Shown piece after piece: positions 1 through 8,851 of a DNA stretch of 38,675 bases. The notes under the pieces were generated by a model that was given only the letters and a program-made list of their open reading frames with translations, made no database searches and was not told the DNA's origin. Where the stretch lies: the IMG/VR virus record IMGVR_UViG_3300044678_001237, positions 1 to 38,675 of that record; one strand, 5' to 3'. The position numbers and the translations under genes are program-made. This DNA is from a virus. Each line of letters begins with the position of its first letter. Position 1 is the first letter of the stretch.

Positions 1-421
1 TCCGATTACGGCTGCCGGGGCTACGCCGTCTGTCGCTCCAGTTTCGGCAGATGTCCATACGTTCGTGGCAAAATCGTAGAACCTGAATAAGTTGGCTGTC
101 GTCGTGCCCGCAGAGGCAACAGCGTTCAAGATATACCAGCGTGGGGTAAGAAGTCGGTAAGTGGTGGAGGCGCTGAACGCGCTGGCTTGTGCTGCGACAG
201 TGATTGTTGCGTTGGTGCCGATTGTGTTGCTGACAATGGCCAGCGTCACACCGGCATTAGGCCCACCGGTGATGTGAATGCTGTAACCACGCAAGTCCCG
301 CGCCAGCGTCAGGTTCGTGACGATGGTCGATGTGGTGCCGCTGGTTGCTGTGCCAGAGGGACCGATTGCAGTTCCAGTTCCACATGCTCCGGCAGCGAAG
401 GCACCACCAAGGGCGGGTGAA
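1..421. repeat. Left copy of the imperfect terminal overlap of a circular genome
   Basis: Bases 1-421 align without gaps to 38255-38675. I count 10 single-base differences, at 31, 34, 79, 90, 124, 166, 262, 268, 364 and 391. Nine fall on third codon positions of the overlapping minus-strand gene and are synonymous; position 90 changes Leu to Ile. Joining the ends gives one uninterrupted frame, so the molecule is circular or circularly permuted. The differences look like natural strain variation captured by the assembler rather than read errors. Confidence 0.93.
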
Positions 422-615
422 GGAAGCGCCACCCACCCGTCCTCATTCGGATTGTACATCTGCGCGCCTGTGGCAGATGTAACCAGCATCTGCTGCTGCC
501 GATAATGACGCGACGACACAATGAAGTGCGCCGCTGCCGTGGCCTGCGGGGCCGGGGTGCAGAACTCCCACCGCTTCAGGTCGAGGATTTTCCGATTGCC
601 ATTGGTCGTGGCCAT
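1..615 (-). CDS. Propeller-like virion protein, N-terminal 205 residues (continues at right end of window)
   Basis: The gene begins at ATG 615 (TAATG overlap with the stop of the upstream gene) and runs off the left edge in frame. After joining at the 421-bp overlap (1 = 38255) it continues to the stop at 37430, giving 479 residues in total. The N-terminus begins MATTNGNRKILDLKRWEF and is followed by a Gly/Thr/Ala-rich stretch; the rest contains recurring W-Y/R-Y-D-x-A strand patterns like Kelch or other beta-propeller phage virion proteins. It lies between portal-proximal genes and the scaffold gene, so a head or tail decoration role is likely. No specific family is recognised with confidence. 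Confidence 0.85.
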   Translation of the reverse strand, partial: MATTNGNRKILDLKRWEFCTPAPQATAAAHFIVSSRHYRQQQMLVTSATGAQMYNPNEDGWVALPSPALGGAFAAGACGTGTAIGPSGTATSGTTSTIVTNLTLARDLRGYSIHITGGPNAGVTLAIVSNTIGTNATITVAAQASAFSASTTYRLLTPRWYILNAVASAGTTTANLFRFYDFATNVWTSAETGATDGVAPAAVIG

Positions 616-1055
616 TACGTCACCGCTATGTTTCTACGCAGGCTGTCCGCCTGCAAATGCATGAGGGCAGGAATGTGGTCCTGCATGGCGAAGGTTCCCG
701 CCTGGGACTGGTTGGTCACCGTTGAAACTGTCGTGACGGTTCCAGAACCAATCGTTGCGGTCACGTTGAGGTTGGCCGCTGTCGGGTTTTCAGCCAGCAC
801 ACGAAGCCTGCCCGCCGTATCCGGCATGGCCATGCCTTGCGTGCGGGTCAAAGACTGCACCGCCATGCGCAGGGCTTCGATGGCCTCCAACAGTTCGCCG
901 CGCTCTTCGGTCGGAAGCGGATTTCCGTTGGACGTTTCGTGCGCAATACCGTCTGCGCCGTGAGTTATCTTGACGCGCTGGTAAAGCACACCGCCAATGT
1001 CGTCGGCAGCAATGGTGGCTCCAGAGCCGGGCGTATATCCTACGTTATCAGCCAT
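615..1055 (-). CDS. Small virion structural protein (146 aa)
   Basis: A 146-aa protein in the late operon, coupled on both sides: its start at 1055 overlaps the upstream stop and its TAA overlaps the next ATG (TAATG at 613-617). The N-terminus, with VLYQRVKITHGADG, resembles a sequence frequent in small phage structural proteins encoded near portal and tail genes. A helical segment (about residues 50-72) is followed by a Thr/Val-rich beta region. There is no signal peptide, Cys cluster or enzyme motif. The virion role is inferred from position between portal and the propeller-like protein. Confidence 0.75.
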   Translation of the reverse strand: MADNVGYTPGSGATIAADDIGGVLYQRVKITHGADGIAHETSNGNPLPTEERGELLEAIEALRMAVQSLTRTQGMAMPDTAGRLRVLAENPTAANLNVTATIGSGTVTTVSTVTNQSQAGTFAMQDHIPALMHLQADSLRRNIAVT

Positions 1056-1462
1056 CAGGCGTTCCCGTCTGTAAGCGTGAAGGTGTTGATGGTGAAGGAC
1101 TGCCCCGCCGTGAAGGACGTGCTGCTGACTTCCATGTCCCCGCCGCCACCCGTCGCCGTGACCGTGCCTTGCAGGTGACAGGTGGTGCCAAGGCTGTCGT
1201 AAAGCCGGAAATGCGCCGCCGTGCCCGTGTTGTTGGCCGACAGGTCTTGCCAGCTTCCCGCCAAGGCTTTCGTGCCGCCCGACGCATTGGCCATCCAGTC
1301 ACTAGGCAGTGTCAGTTCAGCCAGGATGGTCCCGCTGTCAGCCGTTCCGCAGTTGGCAGGGGCAGCCCCCGTGCGGATGCGGATGATGGCACTGGTCCCC
1401 ACCGTGGTTTCAATTGCGTCGAGGCGCGCATTGCGCACCGCTGTCGATAGCTGAATGGCCAT
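1055..1462 (-). CDS. Small virion protein, beta-rich (135 aa)
   Basis: A 135-aa protein immediately after the portal gene; ATG 1462 overlaps the portal stop (TAATG). The N-terminal helix (AVRNARLDAIETTVG) followed by a Gly/Thr/Ser-rich beta region is typical of short phage virion proteins found beside portal or tail genes in many genomes, usually left unnamed. There is no catalytic motif. It is probably a head-surface or connector-associated protein; this rests on position and composition. Confidence 0.75.
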   Translation of the reverse strand: MAIQLSTAVRNARLDAIETTVGTSAIIRIRTGAAPANCGTADSGTILAELTLPSDWMANASGGTKALAGSWQDLSANNTGTAAHFRLYDSLGTTCHLQGTVTATGGGGDMEVSSTSFTAGQSFTINTFTLTDGNA

Positions 1463-3642
1463 TAGTTGATTGACCCCGTCACAATTTCCACCCGCTTCTC
1501 ACCCGTGCGCGGGTCTTTGACCAAACGCTTGGGCGCGGCCATGACCCCGGCCACTTGTGCAATCGCCTGCGCCGCCTGCCCGATGCCGTCCGCCGCTTGG
1601 GCCATGACCTGTGCGTTCTGCGCCATGACTTCCGCCGTCTGCGCCTGCACCGCGATAATGGCCTGTGCCGTCTGCTGCTGTGCCGCCACCATGGCTTCCT
1701 CGCCCGGCGTCAGGTAGCTGATGCTGGGCTCTTCCATGTCGTCGCCTTCCATGGGTTCTGCCGTGGCACGGGCGCGAATGCTCGACTTCATGCTGGCCTC
1801 GCGCATGGTGTTGACGTGGCCCTGCCGGTCGCTCACAAACTTGAACTGCGCTAACTGCATGTCGCGCTGATGCTTCATGTCTTCGGCTTGCTGCTGGCGG
1901 ACCATTTGCTGCTGCTGGGCTTCGGCGTCCATGGCCATTTGTTCCCGCTTGGCCATAAGGATGAGCGCCTGCTTTTCCTTCTCCGCCTCAATCTGCACCA
2001 TGGCCGGATTGGGCTGCTGCTGGGCCATTTGCGCCTGCTGTTCCTGCGCCTGTTTCAGCTTGTCCAGCAAATTGCGCTTCTTCGGCAGGCTCGAGGCTTC
2101 AATCAGCACGTCGGGCGGAATGGGCATGCCCGCCTGCACCAGTTCAGCCAAACGCTGGAACTGCTCTTCCTGAATGACTGCCGTGTCCGGGGTCGAGTCG
2201 ATGACAATGTCCACGTCCATGTCGGCGGGCGCGTTCTGCATCTGCATGGCAGGCTGTCCCGTCATGGGGTCAATCTGCGGCATGCCGGTCATCGGGTCCA
2301 TGGCAGGCTGGGGCACGTTCAAGCCCACAAAGCGCGGGGCATTCTCGTCGTCGGTCACCCGTATCCACTTCGGCTGGTTCCAGAACTGCTTGATGGCGTC
2401 CCAAAAGGCCCGGTAGCACCGCAGCGTCCAATCATCGAACTGCGCCAGAAGCGGGGCTTGCTCGGTGAGGCCAGCCTGCTGCTCGGCCAGAATGGCGCGG
2501 CCCGATTGGCTGGCCCCCTGCCGACCGACAATGCCAGGCGTCGGGCTTTGGCGGCGCATTTCTTCCTTGGCGTCCCGCAACAGTTCCAGATGACCCGGAG
2601 CCAAGTTCCGGTCGCCCAGCTCCTCAATCTGACCCTCGCGCGCCTCGATAATCCCGTCTGGCTTCGCCCACTGCTGCCTGACCGTATCAATGTCGATGAC
2701 GCCGGGGTCAACCCTGAGCTTGGCCACGTTCAGGATATGCACGGCCTTCGAACGCGCCTTGTTGATGGCGTCCTGCGGCCCGAGCATGTCGCGGACAATG
2801 CCATAGCGGCAGTTGTCGATGTCCACGTAAGCCGACTGCGCAAGGATGGCACAGCGCGGGCGTCCGGTCTTGCTGTCGAGGAACGGGCTTGGGCCGCTTT
2901 CCAAGATGCCCCCGGAGACGAAGACGCACTTCTCCCAGTCGCCGCCTTTGCGCTTGTACATCTCGAAGCACATGATGCGGCGCGCTCGGCTGTCCACCCA
3001 CGCCCAGCCGTCCTTCGGGCGGTCGCGGTAGGTGTCGGAAGCACTCTGGTCGTAATTGAACGACGTGCGGATGGTTTCGGCTTGGTCAGGGTACAGGTCG
3101 ATGATGTCCTGCTCGTCCATCCACTTGGCGATGCCCAGATACCTTGCGTCACCAAAGTCCGTGTCGCGTGAATACGGGTCATAGAAGAACTCTTCAGGCC
3201 GAATGCGGCGCAGGCCAATCTCCGCCCCTTCCGCCATTTCGGTCACGCCCGCACAAATGCCCCAGACCAGAAAGTCCTTGAGGCAATCGCGGCGCTTTGA
3301 TTGGAACCGCGTCACGTCCGCCACATAGCGCAGCCCGTCCGTGGCGACTTCGGCGCTGTCCTGGTCCTTCGGTGTGCGGCCCCACCCCTTCGGGTCAGTG
3401 CGGCCCCGTTCCACAATGCCGATGATGGCGTTGACCGCAGGCTTCACATGATTGAACGCAAGCGCGGGCTGGCCACGGGCCTCGAGCGTGCGGCGCTCGG
3501 CGTCGGTCCACTGATTTCCGTCGTAATACGCTTGCCAGACCTGAGCGTCCCGGCGCGCGCGGTCCAGCATATCCATGGCGACCGTGGCTTTGCGCTTCAG
3601 GTCGGCAAGATAGGCGTCCGCTTCTTTCTGGTCATAAGCCAT
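1462..3642 (-). CDS. Portal protein, P22 gp1-like
   Basis: A 726-aa protein, almost exactly the length of P22 gp1 (725 aa). It forms the dodecameric ring at one capsid vertex through which DNA is packaged and ejected. The N-terminus has the typical portal pattern W-x-Y-Y-D-G-x-Q-W-T followed by a conserved region (PALAFNHVKPAVNAIIGI, about residues 59-76). The C-terminal third is rich in Gln/Ala/Met (about 540-700), compatible with the long helical barrel of P22-type portals. The start ATG 3642 overlaps the TerL stop (TAATG), the usual terL-portal order. Confidence 0.95.
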   Translation of the reverse strand: MAYDQKEADAYLADLKRKATVAMDMLDRARRDAQVWQAYYDGNQWTDAERRTLEARGQPALAFNHVKPAVNAIIGIVERGRTDPKGWGRTPKDQDSAEVATDGLRYVADVTRFQSKRRDCLKDFLVWGICAGVTEMAEGAEIGLRRIRPEEFFYDPYSRDTDFGDARYLGIAKWMDEQDIIDLYPDQAETIRTSFNYDQSASDTYRDRPKDGWAWVDSRARRIMCFEMYKRKGGDWEKCVFVSGGILESGPSPFLDSKTGRPRCAILAQSAYVDIDNCRYGIVRDMLGPQDAINKARSKAVHILNVAKLRVDPGVIDIDTVRQQWAKPDGIIEAREGQIEELGDRNLAPGHLELLRDAKEEMRRQSPTPGIVGRQGASQSGRAILAEQQAGLTEQAPLLAQFDDWTLRCYRAFWDAIKQFWNQPKWIRVTDDENAPRFVGLNVPQPAMDPMTGMPQIDPMTGQPAMQMQNAPADMDVDIVIDSTPDTAVIQEEQFQRLAELVQAGMPIPPDVLIEASSLPKKRNLLDKLKQAQEQQAQMAQQQPNPAMVQIEAEKEKQALILMAKREQMAMDAEAQQQQMVRQQQAEDMKHQRDMQLAQFKFVSDRQGHVNTMREASMKSSIRARATAEPMEGDDMEEPSISYLTPGEEAMVAAQQQTAQAIIAVQAQTAEVMAQNAQVMAQAADGIGQAAQAIAQVAGVMAAPKRLVKDPRTGEKRVEIVTGSIN

Positions 3643-5111
3643 TATGCTGTCTTCCAGTTCTGCTGTGCCGCCAAGGACCGCGTGCGGGCGTAGCGGTCTT
3701 CACCCTTGGGAGGGGCCGCCAGCCTGTAAACGGCACTCGACGTGTCAGCGACCGCGCGCCCGATGAGGCTGCAAGCGTCCACTGCGTCGTCATGCTTGCC
3801 AGCCGGAAACCGCACCAACTGGTCAATGATGTCATTCGCCCACGGGGCTTTCGGAAACGCTACTTTGCCATTGGCAGCTAGAGCTTGAAACGCCCGCGCC
3901 CGCGTGGGCTTGTCGTGAATGGAACTGACCCACTCCATTGCAACCCATGTCTTGCGTTCAGTCATGCGGCGGTCGAGTACGCCCTCGATGGCCCGCTTGA
4001 TGACGCCCGCCTCGCTGAACCAGATGAGCGGCTTGTGCTTCGCTACCAGGTCCAGTTGCTTGTCTATCCAGACGCTGGCATTCGTCTGCCCACGCCACCA
4101 GTCGAGCGCATAGATGGTGCTGTCGGGACCGATGCCCCAGACCGCATGCTCCGTGTAGTCACCCCCTTCGTCCGTCACGGCCAAGTCGCTGGTGCCATAG
4201 ACGTTGACCTTGGGAAGGTCGTCGTAGCGCTTGAACCAATCGGCCTTGAAGAACGTGCCCTCGTCAGGCTGCGGGTCTTGCTGGTAAAGCGCCGACCAGA
4301 AGCGCGGCAGCGTGTTGCGCTTGATGCGCTGCAACGCCTCAATCGGATAGGCTTCGGGCCACAGGGCGTGGCCTTCGTCGTCAATGGCGGGCAATTCCAC
4401 CACTTCCCACTTGTCGCCACCGTTGGCTTGCTGTTCCAGCAAATAGCCCGACAAGTCGTCTTCATGCATGCGGTGGTTGATGAGGATAATCGCCCCACCC
4501 GGCATGAGACGGTTGTAGACGCTGCCCTGATACCAGTCTTTCACCCTTCGCCGTTCGACTGGGCTTTGGGCGTCGGCCATGGAGCCAAAGGGGTCGTCGA
4601 TGATGAACTCGTCCGCGCCTTTGCCGAGAATCTGCGAGCCAACACCAACCGCATAGAAAATTCCACCGTGCCTTGTGTGCCAGCGGCCTGATGCCTGGCT
4701 GTCGTCGGCAAGTTCGACGTGAGGGAACAGCCTTCTGTAGGGTTCGTCCCGGATGATGTTCCTGACTTCACGTCCGAAGTCATGGGCGAAACTTTCTGAT
4801 GCACTGGCACTGATAATCTGGCGGGTCGGGTTGCGGCCCAACACCCAAGCCGGATAGCGCCGTGAGGCGATTTCCGATTTCCCATGGCGCGGGGGCACCA
4901 AAAGCATGAGCCGGTCGATTTCGCGGCGTTCGACCCGTTCCAGGTGACCGGCAATGACCCGGTGGTGGTTTGCGGTCTTGTAGCGGTCGTAACTGTATTC
5001 CGTGAACTCAATGAGACTTTGCCGCGCCTTCACCCTTGCGCGCTTCTCCTGCAAGGCCAGCAATAGCTGCGTCGAGTTGTTCTTCGGTCCATTCGGTAAC
5101 TGGACGTTCAT
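3642..5111 (-). CDS. Terminase large subunit (TerL)
   Basis: The 489-aa packaging motor and nuclease. Visible motifs are the adenine/Walker A region VPPRHGKSE (about residues 72-80), a Walker B-like FIIDDPF (about 168-174), and nuclease acidic positions in TSDLAVTDEGGDYT (about 305) and KHDDAVDAC (about 440). Length and motif order fit podovirus and siphovirus TerL of about 490-500 aa. The start overlaps TerS by 104 nt; the N-terminal helix before the HH-x-x-x-x-x-x-LE motif is conserved in the family, so a shorter start is unlikely. Confidence 0.95.
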   Translation of the reverse strand: MNVQLPNGPKNNSTQLLLALQEKRARVKARQSLIEFTEYSYDRYKTANHHRVIAGHLERVERREIDRLMLLVPPRHGKSEIASRRYPAWVLGRNPTRQIISASASESFAHDFGREVRNIIRDEPYRRLFPHVELADDSQASGRWHTRHGGIFYAVGVGSQILGKGADEFIIDDPFGSMADAQSPVERRRVKDWYQGSVYNRLMPGGAIILINHRMHEDDLSGYLLEQQANGGDKWEVVELPAIDDEGHALWPEAYPIEALQRIKRNTLPRFWSALYQQDPQPDEGTFFKADWFKRYDDLPKVNVYGTSDLAVTDEGGDYTEHAVWGIGPDSTIYALDWWRGQTNASVWIDKQLDLVAKHKPLIWFSEAGVIKRAIEGVLDRRMTERKTWVAMEWVSSIHDKPTRARAFQALAANGKVAFPKAPWANDIIDQLVRFPAGKHDDAVDACSLIGRAVADTSSAVYRLAAPPKGEDRYARTRSLAAQQNWKTA

Positions 5112-5334
5112 GCGTGACGGTCACTTGTTCCTTGGGCTTGCCGTGGCCCCGGTCGAGAATGAGTTGTGCAGCTTTCAGCCTGTCGGAATTGCTGGCTTCG
5201 GTGTTCAGCAGGATTTGTGCGGCAACGTCGATGGCGTGCTTGGCGTGAAGCCGTGCGTGGGCTTCGAGTTCCAAGTCTTTCTTGCTTCTGCCGCCCAGAG
5301 TGTTTCCCGGCTGAAAACCGTGTTTGTTCGTCAT
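5008..5334 (-). CDS. Putative terminase small subunit
   Basis: A 108-aa protein just upstream of TerL. The N-terminus (NKHGFQPGNTLGGRSKKD) is the DUF5681-type opening seen in many small packaging proteins. A helical middle (IDVAAQILLNTEASNSDRLKAAQLILDRGHGKPKE) resembles the helix-turn-helix/oligomerisation part of TerS proteins. Its role would be recognition of packaging-initiation DNA and regulation of TerL. The start at 5334 is preceded by AGGA. Position and sequence both support the call; the cognate pac or cos site is not identified. Confidence 0.8.
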   Translation of the reverse strand: MTNKHGFQPGNTLGGRSKKDLELEAHARLHAKHAIDVAAQILLNTEASNSDRLKAAQLILDRGHGKPKEQVTVTHERPVTEWTEEQLDAAIAGLAGEARKGEGAAKSH

Positions 5335-5370
5335 GTCCTGAAATATTCTTTCGCGCTCTCGCCGAGCATT

Positions 5371-5466
5371 TTACACTTTATTGCGCCTGACCCATTCGGC
5401 GAGGCGCTTGTCCCAGTCGGTGGGCGGTGTTGTGCGCTGGGGCGGGCGGTCGAAGTTGTCGTGCAT
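5371..5466 (-). CDS. Mini-protein of 31 aa between tail spike and TerS
   Basis: A short frame starting MHDNFDRPPQRTTPP and ending DKRLAEWVRRNKV. Its ATG (5466) overlaps the spike stop in TGATG, which argues for translational coupling, and it ends 36 nt before the TerS start. It has a Pro-rich front and an amphipathic basic tail (DWDKRLAEWVRRNKV). The family is not recognised. The overlapping start codon and the otherwise empty gap are the main support. Confidence 0.55.
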   Translation of the reverse strand: MHDNFDRPPQRTTPPTDWDKRLAEWVRRNKV

Positions 5467-8400
5467 CAGTAGAGTTCCTCGACAATCAGAGTCCCGTTGT
5501 TGATGTTGATGTCACCTGTGCCGTCTGACCTGAAACGACCCTTCACAGTGTGAGAGCCAGCCCCGACATCCAGAAGGTAGACACAATTGACGCCTGAATA
5601 GTTTGAATCGTTGTGCACGATTGCCTGCGGGGCCAAGTAGTCAGTACCGTCCACGTTCAGGCAGAAATACCCAAATCCGCCTGTAAACTTTGCGGCAGCA
5701 CCCGCAAGCGTAATTTTGAGCCTTGAGTCCGCTTTCGTCGTGAGTGTCACGCTGTAGTCGGTGATGTCCTGAAAGGTGCTGCTCGACGTTGCCCGGTTGG
5801 TCGTGCTTGACGCCATTGTAACCTGGCGCGACCGCCAAGCTCGCTTGCCGCTGATGTATTGCTTGCCGTCGCTTGTTATCCCGCTGACCCCGGATACAAC
5901 GTCCAAGCCTCCACCACCGTCAGATGTGGGGAATGGCATAAAGAAATTGCCACCGGTTGAGCCGATGTCACCGTTGCCACCTACACCGCGCGTCATGCCG
6001 AGGTTGCAAAAATAATTCTCAACCGGGAAAAGCCCGCCCTCGGTTGTCCACTGCTGGAGATATATGTCGTACCCTTGCGCGACGACGGAGTAACTTAGCG
6101 TGCCAGTGCCGTTGTTTGTGTGGCTGATGAATGTTCCTGCGTTGGCGTTGGCGATGCTTGTCGCATATTTTGAGGTCGTGGCACTCTGTCGCTTCGTGTA
6201 ATACGTCACACCCTCAGAAAGCCCCGTCGGCAGCGTGCCGGAACCAAATTTGCTGAACCTGACCGCGCTTAAGTCTGCATGGTCAGTTGTGTATGTTCCG
6301 AGGATGTGACCGCCGCTGGCCGAGAATGTGAGGGTTTCACCCAGCCCGGCTGGAAGGAACTGCACCTCAAACAGCGCGTTGTTGTCCGCCCCCATCAGCC
6401 AGCAACCGTGAGACGATGCGGTGTAGTTGTAGAAGTATGTGCCGCCAATAAATACATTTCTGGCACTGTCAGGCTGGCCGACCATCGACTTCGCATAGCC
6501 GTGCGTTCCAGAGCCTGCAGTCGAATAGCTGATTGCTGTTCCCGCCTGCGCGTTTGACACTGAGGTCGCATACTTTGCGGTCGTCGCACTTTGACGGATG
6601 ACGTAGTAATCAACGCCAGGGGACAGGCCCGAAGGCAAAGTCCCGGTCGTGTAAAATTCTATGCGTGCGTAGTTTTCGATGTCTGTCGCGTAAGTCCCGA
6701 GGATATGCCCGCCCGAATTGCTGAACGTCACCGCCTCGTTGTTTGCCCCCGTGTGCAAAACAATGCCGCGAATGTTGTTTGTCGAAAAGGCGTCAAGGAA
6801 CCCGTAGCAATCGGTGAACCTGTTGTCAGCATTTCCAAACGCGCAGCCGGTTGGATTGCCCGTGCGGGTGGTCAAGAAATAGCCGACATTTGTGTAATTG
6901 CGACAAGTAACACGATGAAATGTTGACTGAGTTACGTGAATGCACAAAAGCCCATACCCGGCCTTGTTATCACAGTCGAGCGTCAGGTTTTCCATGCCGA
7001 CGCTGTGCATCGGGCCTGCGAGTTGAACGACGTGCGCGGTCGTGGACGCGGTGCCAGTAAACAATATGCGCGAAGAGCCATTGACTTGCTGGTTCGTGAT
7101 ACCCGTACCGCTTCCGCTATTGGCACCGACAAGCCGGATGCGGTTTCCCGATGTAGCCATTGCAGTGTTGCTGCCATTGCCCAGCGTGATGCCGGTCGTG
7201 GTCGCGTAGGTTCCGGGCGGAAAATATACCACGCCGCCGCCTGCCGAATTGACCGCTGCAATCGCGTTGTCGATGGCCGTTGTGTCGTTCGTGACACCGT
7301 CGCCGGTCGCACCGAAGTCCTTGACCGAAACCCAACCGTCCTTGAGTTTCGCGTCTACCGTGCGGCTTGAAGCGCCCGCGCCTGTCTGCGTGAAGGCCAG
7401 CTTTGTTCCAGCAATTGCGGCGCTGGCATTCACGTCGGCGTCCACGATGACACCCGAACCAATCGCCGTGACACCGGCATTGCTGACTGTCACGTCACCC
7501 GTCAGTGCGGTCACGGTCGGGACGTTTGAGGCGTTGCCCAACAGCACGCTGCCGCCCGTCATGCTGGCCAGCTTGCTGTAAGCGATAGCCGCCGAGGCAT
7601 TCACGTCGCCGTCTACAATGACCCCTGTGCCGATAGCGGTGGTGAACGACCCAGTACCCGACCCCGTCACGTCACCCGTGAGGGTTATCGTCTGGTCACC
7701 GCTGTTGGTTCCCGTCAGGCCCAAGTCGGTTTTCAGGGTGGCCAGGGTGTTGACCTCAGGCGCACCCGAACCCGCCGTCTTTCTGTAAATCAGGCTCGAG
7801 GTGGCCATGTTGGCCATTTGCGATAGACCAACCGCCCCTGCTGCAATTGTCGTGGCAAACGAGCCTGTGCCCGAGCCTGTGACGTTGCCGGTCAGCGTAA
7901 TTGTCTGGTCGCCGGAATTGGTGCCGGTCAGGCCCAAATCAGTCTTGAGGGTCGCCAGCGTCTGGACTTCCGGGTCGCCCGTTCCGGCGGTCTTCCGGTA
8001 AATCACACTGGCCGTCGCCATGTCAGCCATTTTGGCCAAGGTCACGACGTTGTTATCAATCGTCCAGACCGTGCCGGTGCTGGAAACCGTTATGTCGCCA
8101 TAATCCGCGTCACTGACCGGGCCACCGCCACCCCCACCACCCGGCGGGGTTGCCCATGTGCCGTCAGCGCGCAGGAAATTGCTGGTGCCGCCGCCAGAGG
8201 CCGGGGTGATACCCTTCAGCGTATCGGTGAAGACGTTCAGACTGGCAACCGCAGTCGGGTCCAACGTCCACGTCGAGCCGGCACTGGAAACGATTACGTC
8301 GCCCTTGTCGCCGTCGAGCGCAGTAATCCCGCCGCCGCTACCAGCCGTTAAAAAAAAAGCGGGGTTTGCCGCGCGAGGCTGGATATAGACCCGGAATTGT

Positions 8401-8687
8401 TCAGTATCACCCGCCGAAGTCTGCACCCGAAAATCAACGTGACCATAACCAGCCAGGCGCTGCGTCAGGCGGGTCGTCGTGTTCGAGGCGTTGGAAATCA
8501 CAACCCCCGTCGGCGTCCTTGTGACCAAGACAATGGTCGCGCCGTCAAGGTAGGCTCCCATATCGACGATATAGGTCAGGTTGTCGTCGTCTTCTTGGTA
8601 GGCCAAGAACTCCTGCGGGTTCACGACCGACAGACCACGGGTGGCATGGCGCTTGTTCTGGGCCAGCAATATGGTCCGGTCAGCCAT
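5466..8687 (-). CDS. Tail spike with pectate-lyase-type beta-helix (1073 aa)
   Basis: The start is ATG 8687 (MADRTILLAQNKR); a TTG 33 nt upstream is less likely. Order of parts: an N-terminal virion-binding region (about 1-115); Gly-rich linkers including a run of Gly near 8120-8140; two copies of a roughly 70-residue repeat containing TDLGLTGTNSGDQTITLTG (DNA about 7630-8035); a pectate_lyase_3-type segment VSVKDFGATGDGVTNDTTAI (about 455) opening a right-handed beta-helix; two inserted copies of a SGGHILGTY...YATS...AGT module (about 655 and 790); and a C-terminal beta-sandwich (about 955-1073). It probably binds and may depolymerise host surface polysaccharide. It is unusual in standing first in the late operon, before terminase. 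Confidence 0.88.
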   Translation of the reverse strand: MADRTILLAQNKRHATRGLSVVNPQEFLAYQEDDDNLTYIVDMGAYLDGATIVLVTRTPTGVVISNASNTTTRLTQRLAGYGHVDFRVQTSAGDTEQFRVYIQPRAANPAFFLTAGSGGGITALDGDKGDVIVSSAGSTWTLDPTAVASLNVFTDTLKGITPASGGGTSNFLRADGTWATPPGGGGGGGPVSDADYGDITVSSTGTVWTIDNNVVTLAKMADMATASVIYRKTAGTGDPEVQTLATLKTDLGLTGTNSGDQTITLTGNVTGSGTGSFATTIAAGAVGLSQMANMATSSLIYRKTAGSGAPEVNTLATLKTDLGLTGTNSGDQTITLTGDVTGSGTGSFTTAIGTGVIVDGDVNASAAIAYSKLASMTGGSVLLGNASNVPTVTALTGDVTVSNAGVTAIGSGVIVDADVNASAAIAGTKLAFTQTGAGASSRTVDAKLKDGWVSVKDFGATGDGVTNDTTAIDNAIAAVNSAGGGVVYFPPGTYATTTGITLGNGSNTAMATSGNRIRLVGANSGSGTGITNQQVNGSSRILFTGTASTTAHVVQLAGPMHSVGMENLTLDCDNKAGYGLLCIHVTQSTFHRVTCRNYTNVGYFLTTRTGNPTGCAFGNADNRFTDCYGFLDAFSTNNIRGIVLHTGANNEAVTFSNSGGHILGTYATDIENYARIEFYTTGTLPSGLSPGVDYYVIRQSATTAKYATSVSNAQAGTAISYSTAGSGTHGYAKSMVGQPDSARNVFIGGTYFYNYTASSHGCWLMGADNNALFEVQFLPAGLGETLTFSASGGHILGTYTTDHADLSAVRFSKFGSGTLPTGLSEGVTYYTKRQSATTSKYATSIANANAGTFISHTNNGTGTLSYSVVAQGYDIYLQQWTTEGGLFPVENYFCNLGMTRGVGGNGDIGSTGGNFFMPFPTSDGGGGLDVVSGVSGITSDGKQYISGKRAWRSRQVTMASSTTNRATSSSTFQDITDYSVTLTTKADSRLKITLAGAAAKFTGGFGYFCLNVDGTDYLAPQAIVHNDSNYSGVNCVYLLDVGAGSHTVKGRFRSDGTGDININNGTLIVEELY

Positions 8688-8705
8688 GCAGGGACACCTG
8701 AAAAG

Positions 8706-8745
8706 AACAGGCGCGCGCAAGGCCCGAGGCCCGCGAACGCCTGTT
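8706..8745 (-). terminator. Hairpin with U-rich tail before the late genes
   Basis: Perfect 8-bp arms AACAGGCG (8706-8713) and CGCCTGTT (8738-8745) enclose GC-rich inner pairing. On the minus strand the hairpin is followed by CTTTTC. It lies in the 164-bp gap (8688-8851) between the DUF6456-like gene and the tail spike, just upstream of the spike start. This looks like an intrinsic terminator at the early/late boundary. I see no convincing late promoter in the gap. Confidence 0.6.
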
Positions 8746-8775
8746 CAAGTTTGTCGTAACGGAGGAGGAGAAACG

Positions 8776-8809
8776 GCGGGCAAACGCGAATCAGACGCAG
8801 TTCGCCCGC
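8776..8809 (-). terminator. Upstream hairpin of a tandem pair at the early/late boundary
   Basis: Ten-base arms GCGGGCAAAC (8776-8785) and GTTCGCCCGC (8800-8809) pair with one G-U in RNA around a 14-nt loop. On the minus strand a GTTTCTCC stretch follows a few bases later, a weaker U-run than that of the second hairpin. It could be a terminator or an RNA element acted on by an antiterminator. Confidence 0.45.
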
Positions 8810-8851
8810 TACACGTTTTCTGAATTAGTTCTTTTTCGGCTGCAAGCGGAT

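Noticed and set aside
1-421. Terminal overlap as a T7-like direct terminal repeat
   Set aside because: It lies wholly inside one coding gene, and the copies differ with a synonymous bias; a physical terminal repeat should be identical and is usually intergenic.
1870-3171. 433-codon open frame on the plus strand opposite the portal gene
   Set aside because: Shadow of GC-rich codon use in the portal. The product is His/Leu/Arg-rich without family features, and the minus-strand portal is certain.
3885-4691. 268-codon plus-strand frame opposite TerL
   Set aside because: Antisense shadow of TerL; Val/Arg/Asp-rich with no motif.
8688-8720. TTG start 11 codons upstream of the tail spike ATG
   Set aside because: The added residues lie in the terminator hairpin, and the conserved-looking N-terminus begins at ATG 8687.
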